64,000 nt of DNA from F23-D06 sp045130275 (GTDB taxonomy: Bacteria; Bacteroidota; Bacteroidia; Bacteroidales; WCHB1-69): assembly GCA_045130275.1 (NCBI GenBank), contig JBGUPL010000110.1, forward strand, positions 1 through 64,000. Reading direction: 5' to 3'. The notes below the pieces were generated by a model. The model had not been told where the DNA came from, made no database searches, and worked only from the letters and a program-made list of their open reading frames with translations. Positions 34,752 to 43,864 of the stretch are shown piece after piece; the stretch's first letter is position 1, and the number at the start of each line of letters is the position of its first letter. A program made the position numbers and the translations under genes.

Positions 34752-36952
34752 TTAAAAAAGTTCTTTCATTCATACTTTGTTTGATGTGTGTGTGCTTGGT
34801 GAGCGCACAAGAATACTATCTGCACACTCACCACAACGGGAATGTCACCTTTGAGAAGAAAATCAGCCAATTGGACAGCATCACTCTGATGCACAACAGT
34901 GCGGTGTTTAACTTCAGCAACGACTATCTCGCCTTCCCGTTCGCGAACATTGACAGTGTAACCTTCAGCACCGACAGTCTGATGACCACTCACGACATCT
35001 ACATCACCTACAACGGTACATCCGTGACCGTCACCAACCCGCTTTCCAGCGCAGGCGTGACCATCACCACAAACGGCGCGGGCGTGACCGTGGTTTCCAC
35101 GGCAGGCATTCCCAACATCATCTACCACTTGTCGGGCAGCACCTCCGATGGTTTTCTGAACATCACCAGCGACAAGAAATTCACCCTTTCCCTGGAAGGT
35201 GTCTCCATCACGAGCAGCACCGGCGCGGCCATCAACTCCATTGTGGACAAGGACATGACCGTCACATTGCCGAACAATTCCGTCAACTACTTGAAAGACT
35301 GCGCCAACGGCACGCAGAAAGCGGCGCTCTACAGCAAGGGGCAGGTGTTCTTCAACGGCAGCGGCACGCTCACCGTCGAGGGGCGGACCAAGCATGCCAT
35401 TTCTTCCGGCGACTTCATTGAGATCTACGGCGGCAACATCATCGTCACGGCGGCCGTTTCTGACGGCCTACACGGCGATTACATCCGTATGAACGGCGGC
35501 AGCGTCACCATCTCGGGCACTTCCGGTGACGGACTGGACGGCGACACCGGATTCATCGAGATCAACGGCGGCACGCTCCACGTCACGGCAGCCACTGCCG
35601 ACACCAAGGCTGTCAAATGCGACAGCGTCTTGACCATCAACGACGGCAATATCACGCTCATCGCATCGGGCGCGCAAAGCAAGGGATTGAAGAGCAACCA
35701 GACCATCACCGTCAATGGCGGGGAAATTGCCATCACCGCTTCGGGCGCAACCGTTTTGGAGACTGTTGACGGTGTGGTGGATCCTTCCTACTGCTCGGCC
35801 ATCGCCGCGGACGGCGAGGTTCACATCAACGGTGGCAACTTGACGCTCACGCTTCCGGTCACCAACAACGGCGGCAGAGGTATTTCCGCCGACGGCAGCG
35901 TGTTCGTCACTGGCGGCACCTTGAATATCACCACAGCTGGATCAGGCGCGGCATACACCGTTTCAGGAAACACAAAAGATTCTTACTCAAGTAGTTGTAT
36001 CAAATCCGACGCCCATATCCACATCACCGGCGGCAACATCACGTGCAGCAGCAGCGGTGCAGGCGGCAAAGGGTTGCGTGCCGACAGCACCCTCGTCATC
36101 GGGGCGGTGGATGCGGCCGATTCGTCGCTCACACTCAGCGTGTCCACCTCGGGGGCCCGTTTCACGGTCTCCGGCGGCGGCGGTGGCTGGCCCGGGGGAG
36201 GCGGCAACAGCGGTGACTACTGCAACCCGAAAGCCATCCGCAGCGACGGAATCCTGACCATAAACAGCGGCATCATCACCGTCCAATGCACGCAAAGCGG
36301 CGAAGGCGGCGAAGGTATCGAGAGCAAGTCCATCATGAACATCAACGGAGGGCAGCTCAACATCTCCTCCACTGGTGACGACGCCATCAACGCGGCCAAC
36401 AAGCTATACATCAACGGCGGCACCACCTACGCCACCTCTTCCAACAATGACGCCATCGACTGCAATGGACCGATGTATATCACAGGAGGTTTCACGATTG
36501 CCGCGGCCAGCAAAAACCCTGAGGAGGCTTTCGATTGCGACAATAACACGTTCGGCATCACAGGCGGCGTCATCATCGGCACTGCTCCGAGCGGCATGTA
36601 CTCCAATCCGACGGCGAGCGCCTGCACGCAGCACGTCCTCAAATACACCCACGCGGCCAACAACTCCATCCAGCTGATCCGCAACAGCGACGACGAAATC
36701 ATCCTCACCTTCCACGTCCCCACCTTGAGCAGTGGCGGCGGCGGTGGCTGGCCAGGAGGCGGCGGTTCCTCATCGGCTGCCATGACCTTCAGCAGTCCGG
36801 AATTCACCCAAGGCACTTACACGTTGAAGTACGGCGGCACCATCACGGGTGGTACCGCATTCCACAACTATTACACGGGAGCCACCTATAGCGGCGGCAG
36901 CAGCAAAACCGTCACCGTGGGATCTTCGTTTTCGGTGGTAACAGCGAATTAG
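34748..36952 (+). CDS. Carbohydrate-binding beta-helix protein (Cthe_2159-like)
   Basis: This 734-residue exported protein has a signal peptide (MIKKVLSFILCLMCVCLVSAQ). A short N-terminal module follows, then many beta-helix rungs of the type INGGTLHVTAA, DGLHGDYIRMNGGSVTISG and GKGLRADSTL, which match the Cthe_2159 family described as polygalacturonate-binding. Two glycine-rich loops with GGGGGWPGGGG occur, at about residues 477-487 and 661-671. No T9SS sorting domain is present at the C-terminus (SKTVTVGSSFSVVTAN), unlike its coupled upstream neighbour. Surface carbohydrate binding is inferred from the family; no hydrolase motif is seen. Confidence 0.8.
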   Translation: MIKKVLSFILCLMCVCLVSAQEYYLHTHHNGNVTFEKKISQLDSITLMHNSAVFNFSNDYLAFPFANIDSVTFSTDSLMTTHDIYITYNGTSVTVTNPLSSAGVTITTNGAGVTVVSTAGIPNIIYHLSGSTSDGFLNITSDKKFTLSLEGVSITSSTGAAINSIVDKDMTVTLPNNSVNYLKDCANGTQKAALYSKGQVFFNGSGTLTVEGRTKHAISSGDFIEIYGGNIIVTAAVSDGLHGDYIRMNGGSVTISGTSGDGLDGDTGFIEINGGTLHVTAATADTKAVKCDSVLTINDGNITLIASGAQSKGLKSNQTITVNGGEIAITASGATVLETVDGVVDPSYCSAIAADGEVHINGGNLTLTLPVTNNGGRGISADGSVFVTGGTLNITTAGSGAAYTVSGNTKDSYSSSCIKSDAHIHITGGNITCSSSGAGGKGLRADSTLVIGAVDAADSSLTLSVSTSGARFTVSGGGGGWPGGGGNSGDYCNPKAIRSDGILTINSGIITVQCTQSGEGGEGIESKSIMNINGGQLNISSTGDDAINAANKLYINGGTTYATSSNNDAIDCNGPMYITGGFTIAAASKNPEEAFDCDNNTFGITGGVIIGTAPSGMYSNPTASACTQHVLKYTHAANNSIQLIRNSDDEIILTFHVPTLSSGGGGGWPGGGGSSSAAMTFSSPEFTQGTYTLKYGGTITGGTAFHNYYTGATYSGGSSKTVTVGSSFSVVTAN

Positions 36953-36981
36953 GACGTAAAAGGAAAGGCCAGTCCTACGCC

Positions 36982-37695
36982 TTAATGCAGAACTGTTGAG
37001 AGAATATCCAAAGAATCTATTTTCCGGATTTGTTCGTTGTGCATCTGGAAATAGGCGACCAAATGTTTCAGCAGTGCATTCCGCACCCCGCGGGTGACCG
37101 GGACCGTTTCCTCCGTACAAAGCAAACGGTGAAGATACTCACTTGTTTGAGCCGTCAGAATGCCGGCATTCTCCGCATAATATCGCTGGAATCGGCAATC
37201 CTGCAACGAAAAATATGCATTCTCTGCCGAAAAGTTATCCTCGGGATAATAGCCCATCACCTGGCTGAGGCGCAAGAGGAAACGGACAGGCAGCTCGGCA
37301 TAATTGCCGGTAGCCTCGTGAACGTTGTTGATTTCCGTCTTCAAAAAATTGAACAGCACCTCATCTTCACCCGAATCCATCAGCAATTTGTATAATATTT
37401 CATTATAGAACAACAAAATCGAACTCTTTGCGGGATCAAAGAACAACTGCTGCCTCCCCTGCTGCGGCGCAATATCCTTCAAATATTTCAAGGAGCTTTT
37501 GCTATGATCATCATAGGAAATATCCATCAGGGCAAGCGGTGAAAAATAGGATGCCGCAAAACGGTTGTTCTTCCGGAAAGCATTCTTGATGATAAAAGAC
37601 TGGTTCCCCTGCTGCTGTGTGAAAATCTTCACCACGAGCGAGTTGTCACCATATTTGGTGGCACGCATCACTATTCCAGGGGTTGAAACGATCAT
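36982..37695 (-). CDS. recO: DNA repair protein RecO
   Basis: This 237-residue protein matches RecO, which helps load RecA at single-strand gaps with RecF and RecR. The N-terminal OB-fold (TPGIVMRATKYGDNSLVVKI, then NQSFIIKNAFRKNN) and the helical C-terminal part with FLLRLSQVMGYYPE are typical. No zinc-finger cysteines are visible, a common situation in Bacteroidetes RecO. It is the last gene of the rbfA-lolE-porZ-recO run, 39 bases after porZ. Confidence 0.88.
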   Translation of the reverse strand: MIVSTPGIVMRATKYGDNSLVVKIFTQQQGNQSFIIKNAFRKNNRFAASYFSPLALMDISYDDHSKSSLKYLKDIAPQQGRQQLFFDPAKSSILLFYNEILYKLLMDSGEDEVLFNFLKTEINNVHEATGNYAELPVRFLLRLSQVMGYYPEDNFSAENAYFSLQDCRFQRYYAENAGILTAQTSEYLHRLLCTEETVPVTRGVRNALLKHLVAYFQMHNEQIRKIDSLDILSTVLH

Positions 37696-37734
37696 TGACT
37701 TTTGACTTTTACCTTTGAATGATCACCGATCACT

Positions 37735-40080
37735 CTAATTAATGAACAAGAATTTCGTGACAATCTTTTCCTTACCATCCTCATCAGACGCTATCACATA
37801 GTAAACTCCGCTGGCGGGACGGCGGCCGTAATGATCTTTGCAATACCACACCAGCTGGCCGCCAGTGCTGTATCCTTGCCAGACAAGTTTTCCAGAACTG
37901 TCCGTTATCTTGCATAACGAATTGGTTTTCAATCCATTAACAGCAACTGCGCCTGAATAACCAGAGGGTACTGGATTCGGGTAAACCAACAAATCCTCAT
38001 ACGTCTGGAATCCTCCTGTCGCAGTGCCTTTGTAGCTGACCAGTCCATTGGAAGTGGCAAAGAAAACCTCTCCCGTAACATGATTGATGTTTATATCCAC
38101 TATCTGATTGGAAAAAAGCGGATGGTCCTCCGCCGTGAAATGCAGAAGCTGTTCTTGACCATTCTCACTCATCAAAAACACACCGGCTTTGTTAGTGCCT
38201 ATCCATTTCCGGTTGGCGCCATCGACCGCTATGGCGGTGACACTTTCATATTCGAGCAAAACGGAAACATAACCATCCTGTTCCAGCAGAATATTCCGCG
38301 GGTAGGCGTTGCCATTGAACACTTTGTCCGGATAATAGATTACTTTCACGCCTTTTTCGGTGCCAATCCATATTTCACCGTCAAGGTCTTCGGCCATGCA
38401 GTAAACGGTTGACGACTGCACTTCGGCAGCGACATTCATCTCGATGCGGGCCACCTTGTCGTCACCGGGGTTGTCATAAGTGCCGTTGTCCGAAAAGACA
38501 ATCAAATGATAGTCGACACCTCCCAGCGGAAAGTTCACCCACTTGAAACCTCGTGAATCCACCAGCAAGTTGTCAGCCACCACATCCGTCGGGGAATTCG
38601 TTCCGGCAGCAGCCGAAATATTGTATTTATGCCACGTCCCGTCCGGCTCCAGCATCTTCAGCATTCCCGGACAGTAGCTGTTGGTCATCCAAAGATTGCC
38701 TTTCTTGTCATACTGCAGCCCTGAGACGAAGGTCTGTCCATATTGTGTAGAATCCAACAAAGAATTGGCGGCATTGTAATGCGCCACCGCATGATGGTCC
38801 TTGCACTTGAAAACGCCATTTCCCCACGATGCGACGCTCCATTCCGACTCATCTTTCGGATTGATGGCCACATTCACCAAGTCATAAGCGGGGGAAGCAG
38901 GGTTGTAGTTCAAAAAATCCATGCTGTTATATTGCCATTCTTGATTCTCAAACCAGCTGAGAGCCGGGTAACGATATCCAGGGCTATAAGCTGTCGAAGC
39001 CCTGCGCGTACCGTGCACCGCAGCCACGACTCCGTTGTGGGAGGTGACCCGCTCCACATAATCCGAAAACGGTCCTGCACAAGAATAAAAACGGTGCGAA
39101 AAATAGGGCATATTGTTCTGCACCAGCCCGTATGCATGATCCGCCACCCATATATTATCCCCATCCAAGACTGCTTCGCGCGTATCCGGCAAACCCTCTC
39201 CCTCATACCACAAAGCATAATACAGCCTTTCAGCCTCGGTGTTTAACAACTCCACGCCATCCCAATTACAAACAAGTATCGTATCATGACGAGATGCCAT
39301 ATAAGTCACTAGAAGATAGGACTTTTCGGTAGGGGTCCAGCCGTTGTCCGACAAGACGTACATCCGGTCCTGAGCGCCTTCCTCGTATTCATCAGCCTTT
39401 CTGATGGCAAAAACCCGATCCTCGGCACTGGCCATAAACGAGAAATTCCATTCGTTTTCCTGTTCCCATCGGGAAAAATCATTCTTCAAAGGAGAATTTT
39501 TGGGGATGCTGAAAATTCCCTCCTTGGTGGAAATATAAAACCGCTGGCCGGAGGCAACGATGTCCGTGGGATTGAACTGGTGGCTTTCGCGTTTGGTGAA
39601 CCACGTGTCGCTGATCACCATCTCATCCATATCAAAAACCACAATGCCGAACGGATAGACAAGATAGACCAAGCCATCTATTGAACGACAGACATTCAGC
39701 CGTTTGGAGCCAGTCAACGACTTGTCCTTCACATCGCGCACATTCACCAGACTGTCATTTCGGACGATATCAATATTCCCATTATTATAGCAGATTATCA
39801 AAGAATTATGTTCTTCGTCACAAAAAATCTTGACGATGTCCATATCCGACAAACCATCGACTTTCGTCCAGGAGGTGATGACGGGTTGTTTATCATAGAT
39901 AGTGTTTTTCTCCAAGAGCATCAACCCATTATCGGAAGCGGCATAAACAGTGTTGGCGTCGGCCGCCACGGATATGAAGGCGTGCATGGCCGTGTGGGCA
40001 CGGAAACTTTCCACGGGCGTTTGCGCCAAAATCGAGACACCGCCCAAAAGGATCATAATCAAAAAAACAGACCGTTTCAT
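37735..40080 (-). CDS. porZ: PorZ-like T9SS beta-propeller protein
   Basis: This 781-residue protein has a signal peptide (MKRSVFLIMILLGGVSILAQ), two seven-bladed propeller-like regions with two-component-regulator-propeller blades (GLSDMDIVKIFCDEEHNSL, GEIWIGTEKGVKVIYY, NRKWIGTNKAGVFLM), and a C-terminal T9SS domain (EDLLVYPNPVPSGYSG ... SGVYYVIASDEDGKEKIVTK). Size, architecture and position next to recO match PorZ, a surface part of the T9SS attachment machinery in Porphyromonas gingivalis. A plain T9SS cargo propeller is the alternative. Its ATG overlaps the stop of the permease gene (ATGA). Confidence 0.75.
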   Translation of the reverse strand: MKRSVFLIMILLGGVSILAQTPVESFRAHTAMHAFISVAADANTVYAASDNGLMLLEKNTIYDKQPVITSWTKVDGLSDMDIVKIFCDEEHNSLIICYNNGNIDIVRNDSLVNVRDVKDKSLTGSKRLNVCRSIDGLVYLVYPFGIVVFDMDEMVISDTWFTKRESHQFNPTDIVASGQRFYISTKEGIFSIPKNSPLKNDFSRWEQENEWNFSFMASAEDRVFAIRKADEYEEGAQDRMYVLSDNGWTPTEKSYLLVTYMASRHDTILVCNWDGVELLNTEAERLYYALWYEGEGLPDTREAVLDGDNIWVADHAYGLVQNNMPYFSHRFYSCAGPFSDYVERVTSHNGVVAAVHGTRRASTAYSPGYRYPALSWFENQEWQYNSMDFLNYNPASPAYDLVNVAINPKDESEWSVASWGNGVFKCKDHHAVAHYNAANSLLDSTQYGQTFVSGLQYDKKGNLWMTNSYCPGMLKMLEPDGTWHKYNISAAAGTNSPTDVVADNLLVDSRGFKWVNFPLGGVDYHLIVFSDNGTYDNPGDDKVARIEMNVAAEVQSSTVYCMAEDLDGEIWIGTEKGVKVIYYPDKVFNGNAYPRNILLEQDGYVSVLLEYESVTAIAVDGANRKWIGTNKAGVFLMSENGQEQLLHFTAEDHPLFSNQIVDININHVTGEVFFATSNGLVSYKGTATGGFQTYEDLLVYPNPVPSGYSGAVAVNGLKTNSLCKITDSSGKLVWQGYSTGGQLVWYCKDHYGRRPASGVYYVIASDEDGKEKIVTKFLFIN

Positions 40081-41324
40081 AATGCTGTATTTCGGTAAAG
40101 GTTAGACTTTTTCAAGTTATACGCCGGGATAATCGATGTCAACATGCTGATTATCAATATAGTCAAAAGCACAAGCAGAATATCAGTAAAACGAATTTGG
40201 ACTGGATAGTACGGAATGATGTAGTGGGCACCGCCGCCGCCGAGTTTCACGATATGGAATACTTGCTGCAAGATACAAATGATCGCACCTAAAACCGTGC
40301 CTGCCAATCCTCCTAGAGCAGAAACCAACAGCCCTTCGCATATAAAAACCCGTTGTATCAAAGATTTGGAAGCACCCATACTGAACAGCACAGCTGTATC
40401 GGTCTTCTTTTCCAAAATCAGCATACCCAAAGCACCGATAATATTGAATGCCGCCAGAATCAAAATGAAAGCAAGAATAAGGTAGATTACAAACTTTTCC
40501 GACTTCATTGTTTTGTAAAGCGAATCTTCCTGCTCGAATTTATCTTTCACGCGATATTTGTCGCCAAGGATTCCGGCTATCCGGGTTTTGCATTTGTCTG
40601 TATTTGCGCCCTCATTCAGTTGGATTTCCATCGAGGTGACCTCCCCTTTATAGTTCATCAGTTCACGTACAAAATCAATCGGGCAGAAAATGTAATTCTC
40701 ATCATAGTTGGTATTTGTACAGATAACACCGTTAGGAATAACATACTGTGTATTAAATGCTTCTGCAGCATTTGCAAAACTTTTTTTCGTCCGTTTGGGA
40801 TAGAATATTTTGATGAGTTTATAGCTGAGCAGGTTGATTTCCAGTTTGCCGGCGGTACCGGTGCCAAGTATGGCGCATGGTTGCTGTATTTTCCGCAATG
40901 CGGTGTCCCCGTCCACCAGCATATTCTCAAAATGGTTATCTCTAAAGTAGTTATCAGGAATGCCTTTGATATAAAGCAGCTCCTGTCGGTCATCATAGTT
41001 CGCCAATGCCATGTCACAGACAATCTCGTTCACGGTTTTCACTTCGGGCAACTTCTGCAACGCCTCCACCGGAAAACTATCCACCGAGAAGGATTTCCCC
41101 TCGCGGAGGGTGATTTCAAAATCAGAGTGAAGGGCATTGAACCAACCGCCGATAATGTCGGACATGCCGTTGAACACCGACAGCACCACGACAAGCGCGG
41201 CAGTGCTCACCATGATGCCGATCATCGAGATTCCAGAGATGACGTTGATAATATTGTGCTCTTTTTTGGAGAAAAGATAACGCCATGCCAGGAAAAAAGC
41301 CGTATTATGCGCTTTCTGGGCCAC
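40077..41324 (-). CDS. LolC/LolE-type ABC transporter permease (FtsX family)
   Basis: This 415-residue inner-membrane protein has one N-terminal helix (NIINVISGISMIGIMVSTAA), a large periplasmic MacB-like domain to about 270, and three C-terminal helices of the FtsX fold (VIYLILAFILILAAFNIIGA; LLVSALGGLAGTVLGAI; ILLVLLTILIISMLTSIIPA). In Bacteroidetes such proteins are annotated as lipoprotein-releasing permeases. The ATPase partner is not in the window. The start is GTG at 41324, whose first base is also the last base of the rbfA stop (TAGTG), which implies coupled translation. Confidence 0.85.
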   Translation of the reverse strand: MAQKAHNTAFFLAWRYLFSKKEHNIINVISGISMIGIMVSTAALVVVLSVFNGMSDIIGGWFNALHSDFEITLREGKSFSVDSFPVEALQKLPEVKTVNEIVCDMALANYDDRQELLYIKGIPDNYFRDNHFENMLVDGDTALRKIQQPCAILGTGTAGKLEINLLSYKLIKIFYPKRTKKSFANAAEAFNTQYVIPNGVICTNTNYDENYIFCPIDFVRELMNYKGEVTSMEIQLNEGANTDKCKTRIAGILGDKYRVKDKFEQEDSLYKTMKSEKFVIYLILAFILILAAFNIIGALGMLILEKKTDTAVLFSMGASKSLIQRVFICEGLLVSALGGLAGTVLGAIICILQQVFHIVKLGGGGAHYIIPYYPVQIRFTDILLVLLTILIISMLTSIIPAYNLKKSNLYRNTAL

Positions 41325-41659
41325 TATTGTTTCAAAAGTTCATCAATACGCTCCAAATAGTCGAGCGTGTCGTCAAGAAAGAATTCAAGGCTGGGCACCA
41401 CCCGCAACTGGTTACGAACTTGCTGCCCGAGTCGGTAACGAATATCCTTTGTGTTCTCTTTTATAAGATTGATAATCACCTCTTTATCTGCAGTATTATA
41501 GATACTGAGATATGCACGGGCAATGGAAAGGTCGGAGGTAACCGTCACCTTCGTCACCGTGATCATGCACTTGTAGATATTGCGGCTGTCGGCAAGGAAA
41601 ATGTTCGCCAGTTCCCTTTGCAGCATCGCTGAGATCTTCTGTTGTCTTGTTGTATTCAT
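41324..41659 (-). CDS. rbfA: 30S ribosome-binding factor A
   Basis: This 111-residue KH-fold protein assists late maturation of the small ribosomal subunit. It begins MNTTRQQKISAMLQREL and has DLSIARAYLSIYN and RYRLGQQVRNQLRVVPSLEF. The ATG at 41659 is preferred over a TTG two codons upstream. It heads the operon with the permease, porZ and recO, and has a consensus -7 element 19 bases upstream. Confidence 0.92.
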   Translation of the reverse strand: MNTTRQQKISAMLQRELANIFLADSRNIYKCMITVTKVTVTSDLSIARAYLSIYNTADKEVIINLIKENTKDIRYRLGQQVRNQLRVVPSLEFFLDDTLDYLERIDELLKQ

Positions 41660-41678
41660 TGTCAATTATTTGAAACGG

Positions 41679-41686
41679 CAAAGATA
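41679..41686 (-). promoter_or_regulatory. -7 element of the rbfA-lolE-porZ-recO operon
   Basis: The minus strand reads TATCTTTG, a consensus -7 element ending 19 bases before the rbfA ATG. The GGCAACA tandem repeat begins ten bases upstream of it and occupies the -33 region. Confidence 0.65.
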
Positions 41687-41696
41687 CATTTTTTTA

Positions 41697-41746
41697 GGCA
41701 ACAGGCAACAGGCAACAGGCAACAGGCAATAGGCAACAGGCAACAG
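41697..41746. repeat. GGCAACA tandem repeat (7-bp unit)
   Basis: About seven head-to-tail copies of GGCAACA, one of them GGCAATA, lie directly behind the rbfA -7 element. Copy number could vary by slippage and shift the spacing of upstream promoter contacts. Confidence 0.85.
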
Positions 41747-41794
41747 TCTGCGGACAAGGGAGGGATGGAGAAGGGTGCATTACAGGAGCAAGGA

Positions 41795-42643
41795 TTACTC
41801 GGAATCACGGATGTGGACATCCATCTGATTGAACGGGATTTCAAGACCTTCTTTGCGGAAGGCGTTGTAAATTCCCTCGTTGAGTGAATAGAGGGTAGTC
41901 CAATAGTTTTCGGGGAGCGTCCAGGCGTAGAGGCGCATGTTAAGCGAGCTATCCCCGAAATTCTCCAGTGTGGCGAACGGTGCCTTGGGCTCCTGCAGCA
42001 CCTGCGGGTTCTCGGCCGCCACCCGAAGCATCACCTCTTTGGCCTTCTCCACCGACATACCGTAAGCCAGTCCCACATCAATCGCTACACGCCGTTGCGG
42101 CAGGTTGAAGTGGTTGACCAACGACTTGGTGGCCAGTTCGGTGTTTGGGACGATGATCTTGCGGGCATCGTACGTGCGCAACGTGGTATTGAAGATTTGT
42201 ATGCTCTCCACAAAACCTGCGTACGGGCCCTGCTCAATGTAGTCACCGACTTTGAACGGTCTGAGCAGCAGGATAATGACTCCACCGGCGAAATTCTGAA
42301 GCGTGCCTTGCAATCCCATGCCGATGGCCACGCCGGCAGCTCCGAGAATGGCTATGAACGAAGTCATCTGGATACCCATGATCCCCATGGCGGTGAGCAC
42401 CAGCAGCACCTTCAGGATGATGTCAATCAGCGAATGAAGGAACGCCTGCAACGACGGATCCACCTTGTGACGTTCGTAAGTCCGTTTCATCACTTTGTTC
42501 AGCAGGTTGATGAGTTTCCAACCCACAAACAGCACGATACCCGCCACCACTAACTTCGGCACATACTGGAAAACGATATCGTTCAAAAACTGTTTCGCTC
42601 CAGAAGCAAATGATTCCCAAGTGGTTATATCTTTCTTTTCCAT
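41795..42643 (-). CDS. mscS: Small-conductance mechanosensitive channel (MscS family)
   Basis: This 282-residue inner-membrane channel opens under membrane tension to release solutes. There are three helices: VPKLVVAGIVLFVGWKLI; IILKVLLVLTAMGIMGI; and the pore helix GAAGVAIGMGLQGTLQNFAG. The cytoplasmic beta-domain (PFKVGDYIEQGPYAGFVESI, RKIIVPNTELATKSLVN) and the C-terminal alpha/beta part follow. Length matches the shortest MscS type. It lies 36 bases after the DUF2490 gene on the same strand. Confidence 0.93.
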   Translation of the reverse strand: MEKKDITTWESFASGAKQFLNDIVFQYVPKLVVAGIVLFVGWKLINLLNKVMKRTYERHKVDPSLQAFLHSLIDIILKVLLVLTAMGIMGIQMTSFIAILGAAGVAIGMGLQGTLQNFAGGVIILLLRPFKVGDYIEQGPYAGFVESIQIFNTTLRTYDARKIIVPNTELATKSLVNHFNLPQRRVAIDVGLAYGMSVEKAKEVMLRVAAENPQVLQEPKAPFATLENFGDSSLNMRLYAWTLPENYWTTLYSLNEGIYNAFRKEGLEIPFNQMDVHIRDSE

Positions 42644-42679
42644 ATTATTCCGACTGTATGTTAAATGCTAAAGGTAGAA

Positions 42680-43357
42680 TTAATCGATTGAATATGAAAC
42701 ACCTACGCTGAGCGTCTGCTCCGGATTGCGCACCTGGACCTCGTGATCGAAACGGAGGAAGAAATCGAGAGCATGGTGTTTGTTGATCTCATACACAACT
42801 CCTGCGGTGGAGCGCAGATGGTCGATGATGTTGTTACCCGGTTTGTAAAGTCGCCACCAAAACTCCTCCGACATATAAAGCCTCACGGGCTGGCGCGGCA
42901 CCGACCAGGACACCTGCAACCGGTTGCGCATGTAGGTCTTCGGGTTGAAACCGTAGTCGCCGCGCCGCTCGTCCCGGAAAGTGGACTGCACCATGGCGCG
43001 ATAGGCGATTTTCCAATCCCCGAATTTCGGGGCGACGGTCAGGAAAGCTTTCACCCTGTGGCGGTTGTCGAACAGTTGGTCATCGCGGTCGTGATAGTTC
43101 AGAAAATTGTATGCCGCTCCGATCTTGATCCGTTTTTTCCAAAATGTGTAATCGGTCCCGACCCCGATTTTGGCACGGTCGTAGTGTGTGAAATCGTGGT
43201 CGAGACGCAGTTCGCCATCGAACGTGATGTGCCATCCCTTGAGGACTTTGAGCTCATACTCCACCCCGAACACGCCGCCCGTCTCGAACGTCTGGGCAAA
43301 CGCTCCGCCGCATATCCATACGGCGACGATAACCAATATGTGCCTCGCAATTCTCAA
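42680..43357 (-). CDS. DUF2490 outer-membrane-like protein
   Basis: This 225-residue protein has a signal peptide (HILVIVAVWICGGAFAQ) followed by alternating amphipathic beta-strands rich in aromatic residues (HITFDGELRLDHDF, KIGAAYNFLNYHDR, RLYMSEEFWWRLY, ALDFFLRFDHEVQ), the pattern of DUF2490. A small outer-membrane beta-barrel is likely; its function is unknown. The start is a TTG at 43357, the only start codon ahead of the signal peptide. It begins 20 bases after the stop of the preceding gene. Confidence 0.75.
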   Translation of the reverse strand: MRIARHILVIVAVWICGGAFAQTFETGGVFGVEYELKVLKGWHITFDGELRLDHDFTHYDRAKIGVGTDYTFWKKRIKIGAAYNFLNYHDRDDQLFDNRHRVKAFLTVAPKFGDWKIAYRAMVQSTFRDERRGDYGFNPKTYMRNRLQVSWSVPRQPVRLYMSEEFWWRLYKPGNNIIDHLRSTAGVVYEINKHHALDFFLRFDHEVQVRNPEQTLSVGVSYSID

Positions 43358-43377
43358 ACGCTAACGGGTGATTGCTG

Positions 43378-43776
43378 TCATTTTCGAATGTATTCGTATT
43401 CCCGGACCGAAATCAGAACACCTTTCGTGTTGTAGTTAAGTTGCCGTTTTTTGGTGCCATCGGTGTTGTATTCGATTTTGTGGATGCGGTAGGGTTTGTT
43501 GTGCTCGTCATAGACCACTTCGCGCACCACGCGGTCGTTTGCATCATATTCATAGGTCACTCGCGCTCGCATCCCGGAAGAGTTGTATTCTGTTTCTTCC
43601 GATTTACGCCCTTTGGCATCGTATTTAGTGACATGGTCCAAATATTTGGTACCCCTCGTCGGCGTTTTCCAAGTCTTGACGGTCAGGTTCTTTCTCGATT
43701 CCTTCTTCTCTGACTGTCCAAAAGAGACCGACACACAGAGTAACGTACAAGCCAACAACAAGATTATCTTTTTCAT
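43378..43776 (-). CDS. Exported YD-repeat-like protein
   Basis: This 132-residue protein has a signal peptide (MKKIILLLACTLLCVSVSFG) and a mature part built from repeated beta-hairpins of the form TKYDAKGRKSEETEYN, YEYDANDRVVREVVYDEHN and IEYNTDGTKKRQLNYN. These resemble RHS/YD or YwqK-like repeats. The function is unknown and periplasmic or surface location is expected. It lies 20 bases upstream of the DUF2490 gene in the same direction. Confidence 0.65.
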   Translation of the reverse strand: MKKIILLLACTLLCVSVSFGQSEKKESRKNLTVKTWKTPTRGTKYLDHVTKYDAKGRKSEETEYNSSGMRARVTYEYDANDRVVREVVYDEHNKPYRIHKIEYNTDGTKKRQLNYNTKGVLISVREYEYIRK

Positions 43777-43864
43777 TCTTTTGATTATTTATTCTTTTGA
43801 TGGATGTTCTTGGAAGATGAAAGTTAAATTCCAATTCTGCAAAAGACACCCTCTAAAAGCACGA

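Noticed and set aside
41697..41746. Iteron-type origin of replication
   Set aside because: The GGCAACA repeats are only 7 bp, with no DnaA boxes or replication gene nearby, and they lie in an ordinary operon promoter.
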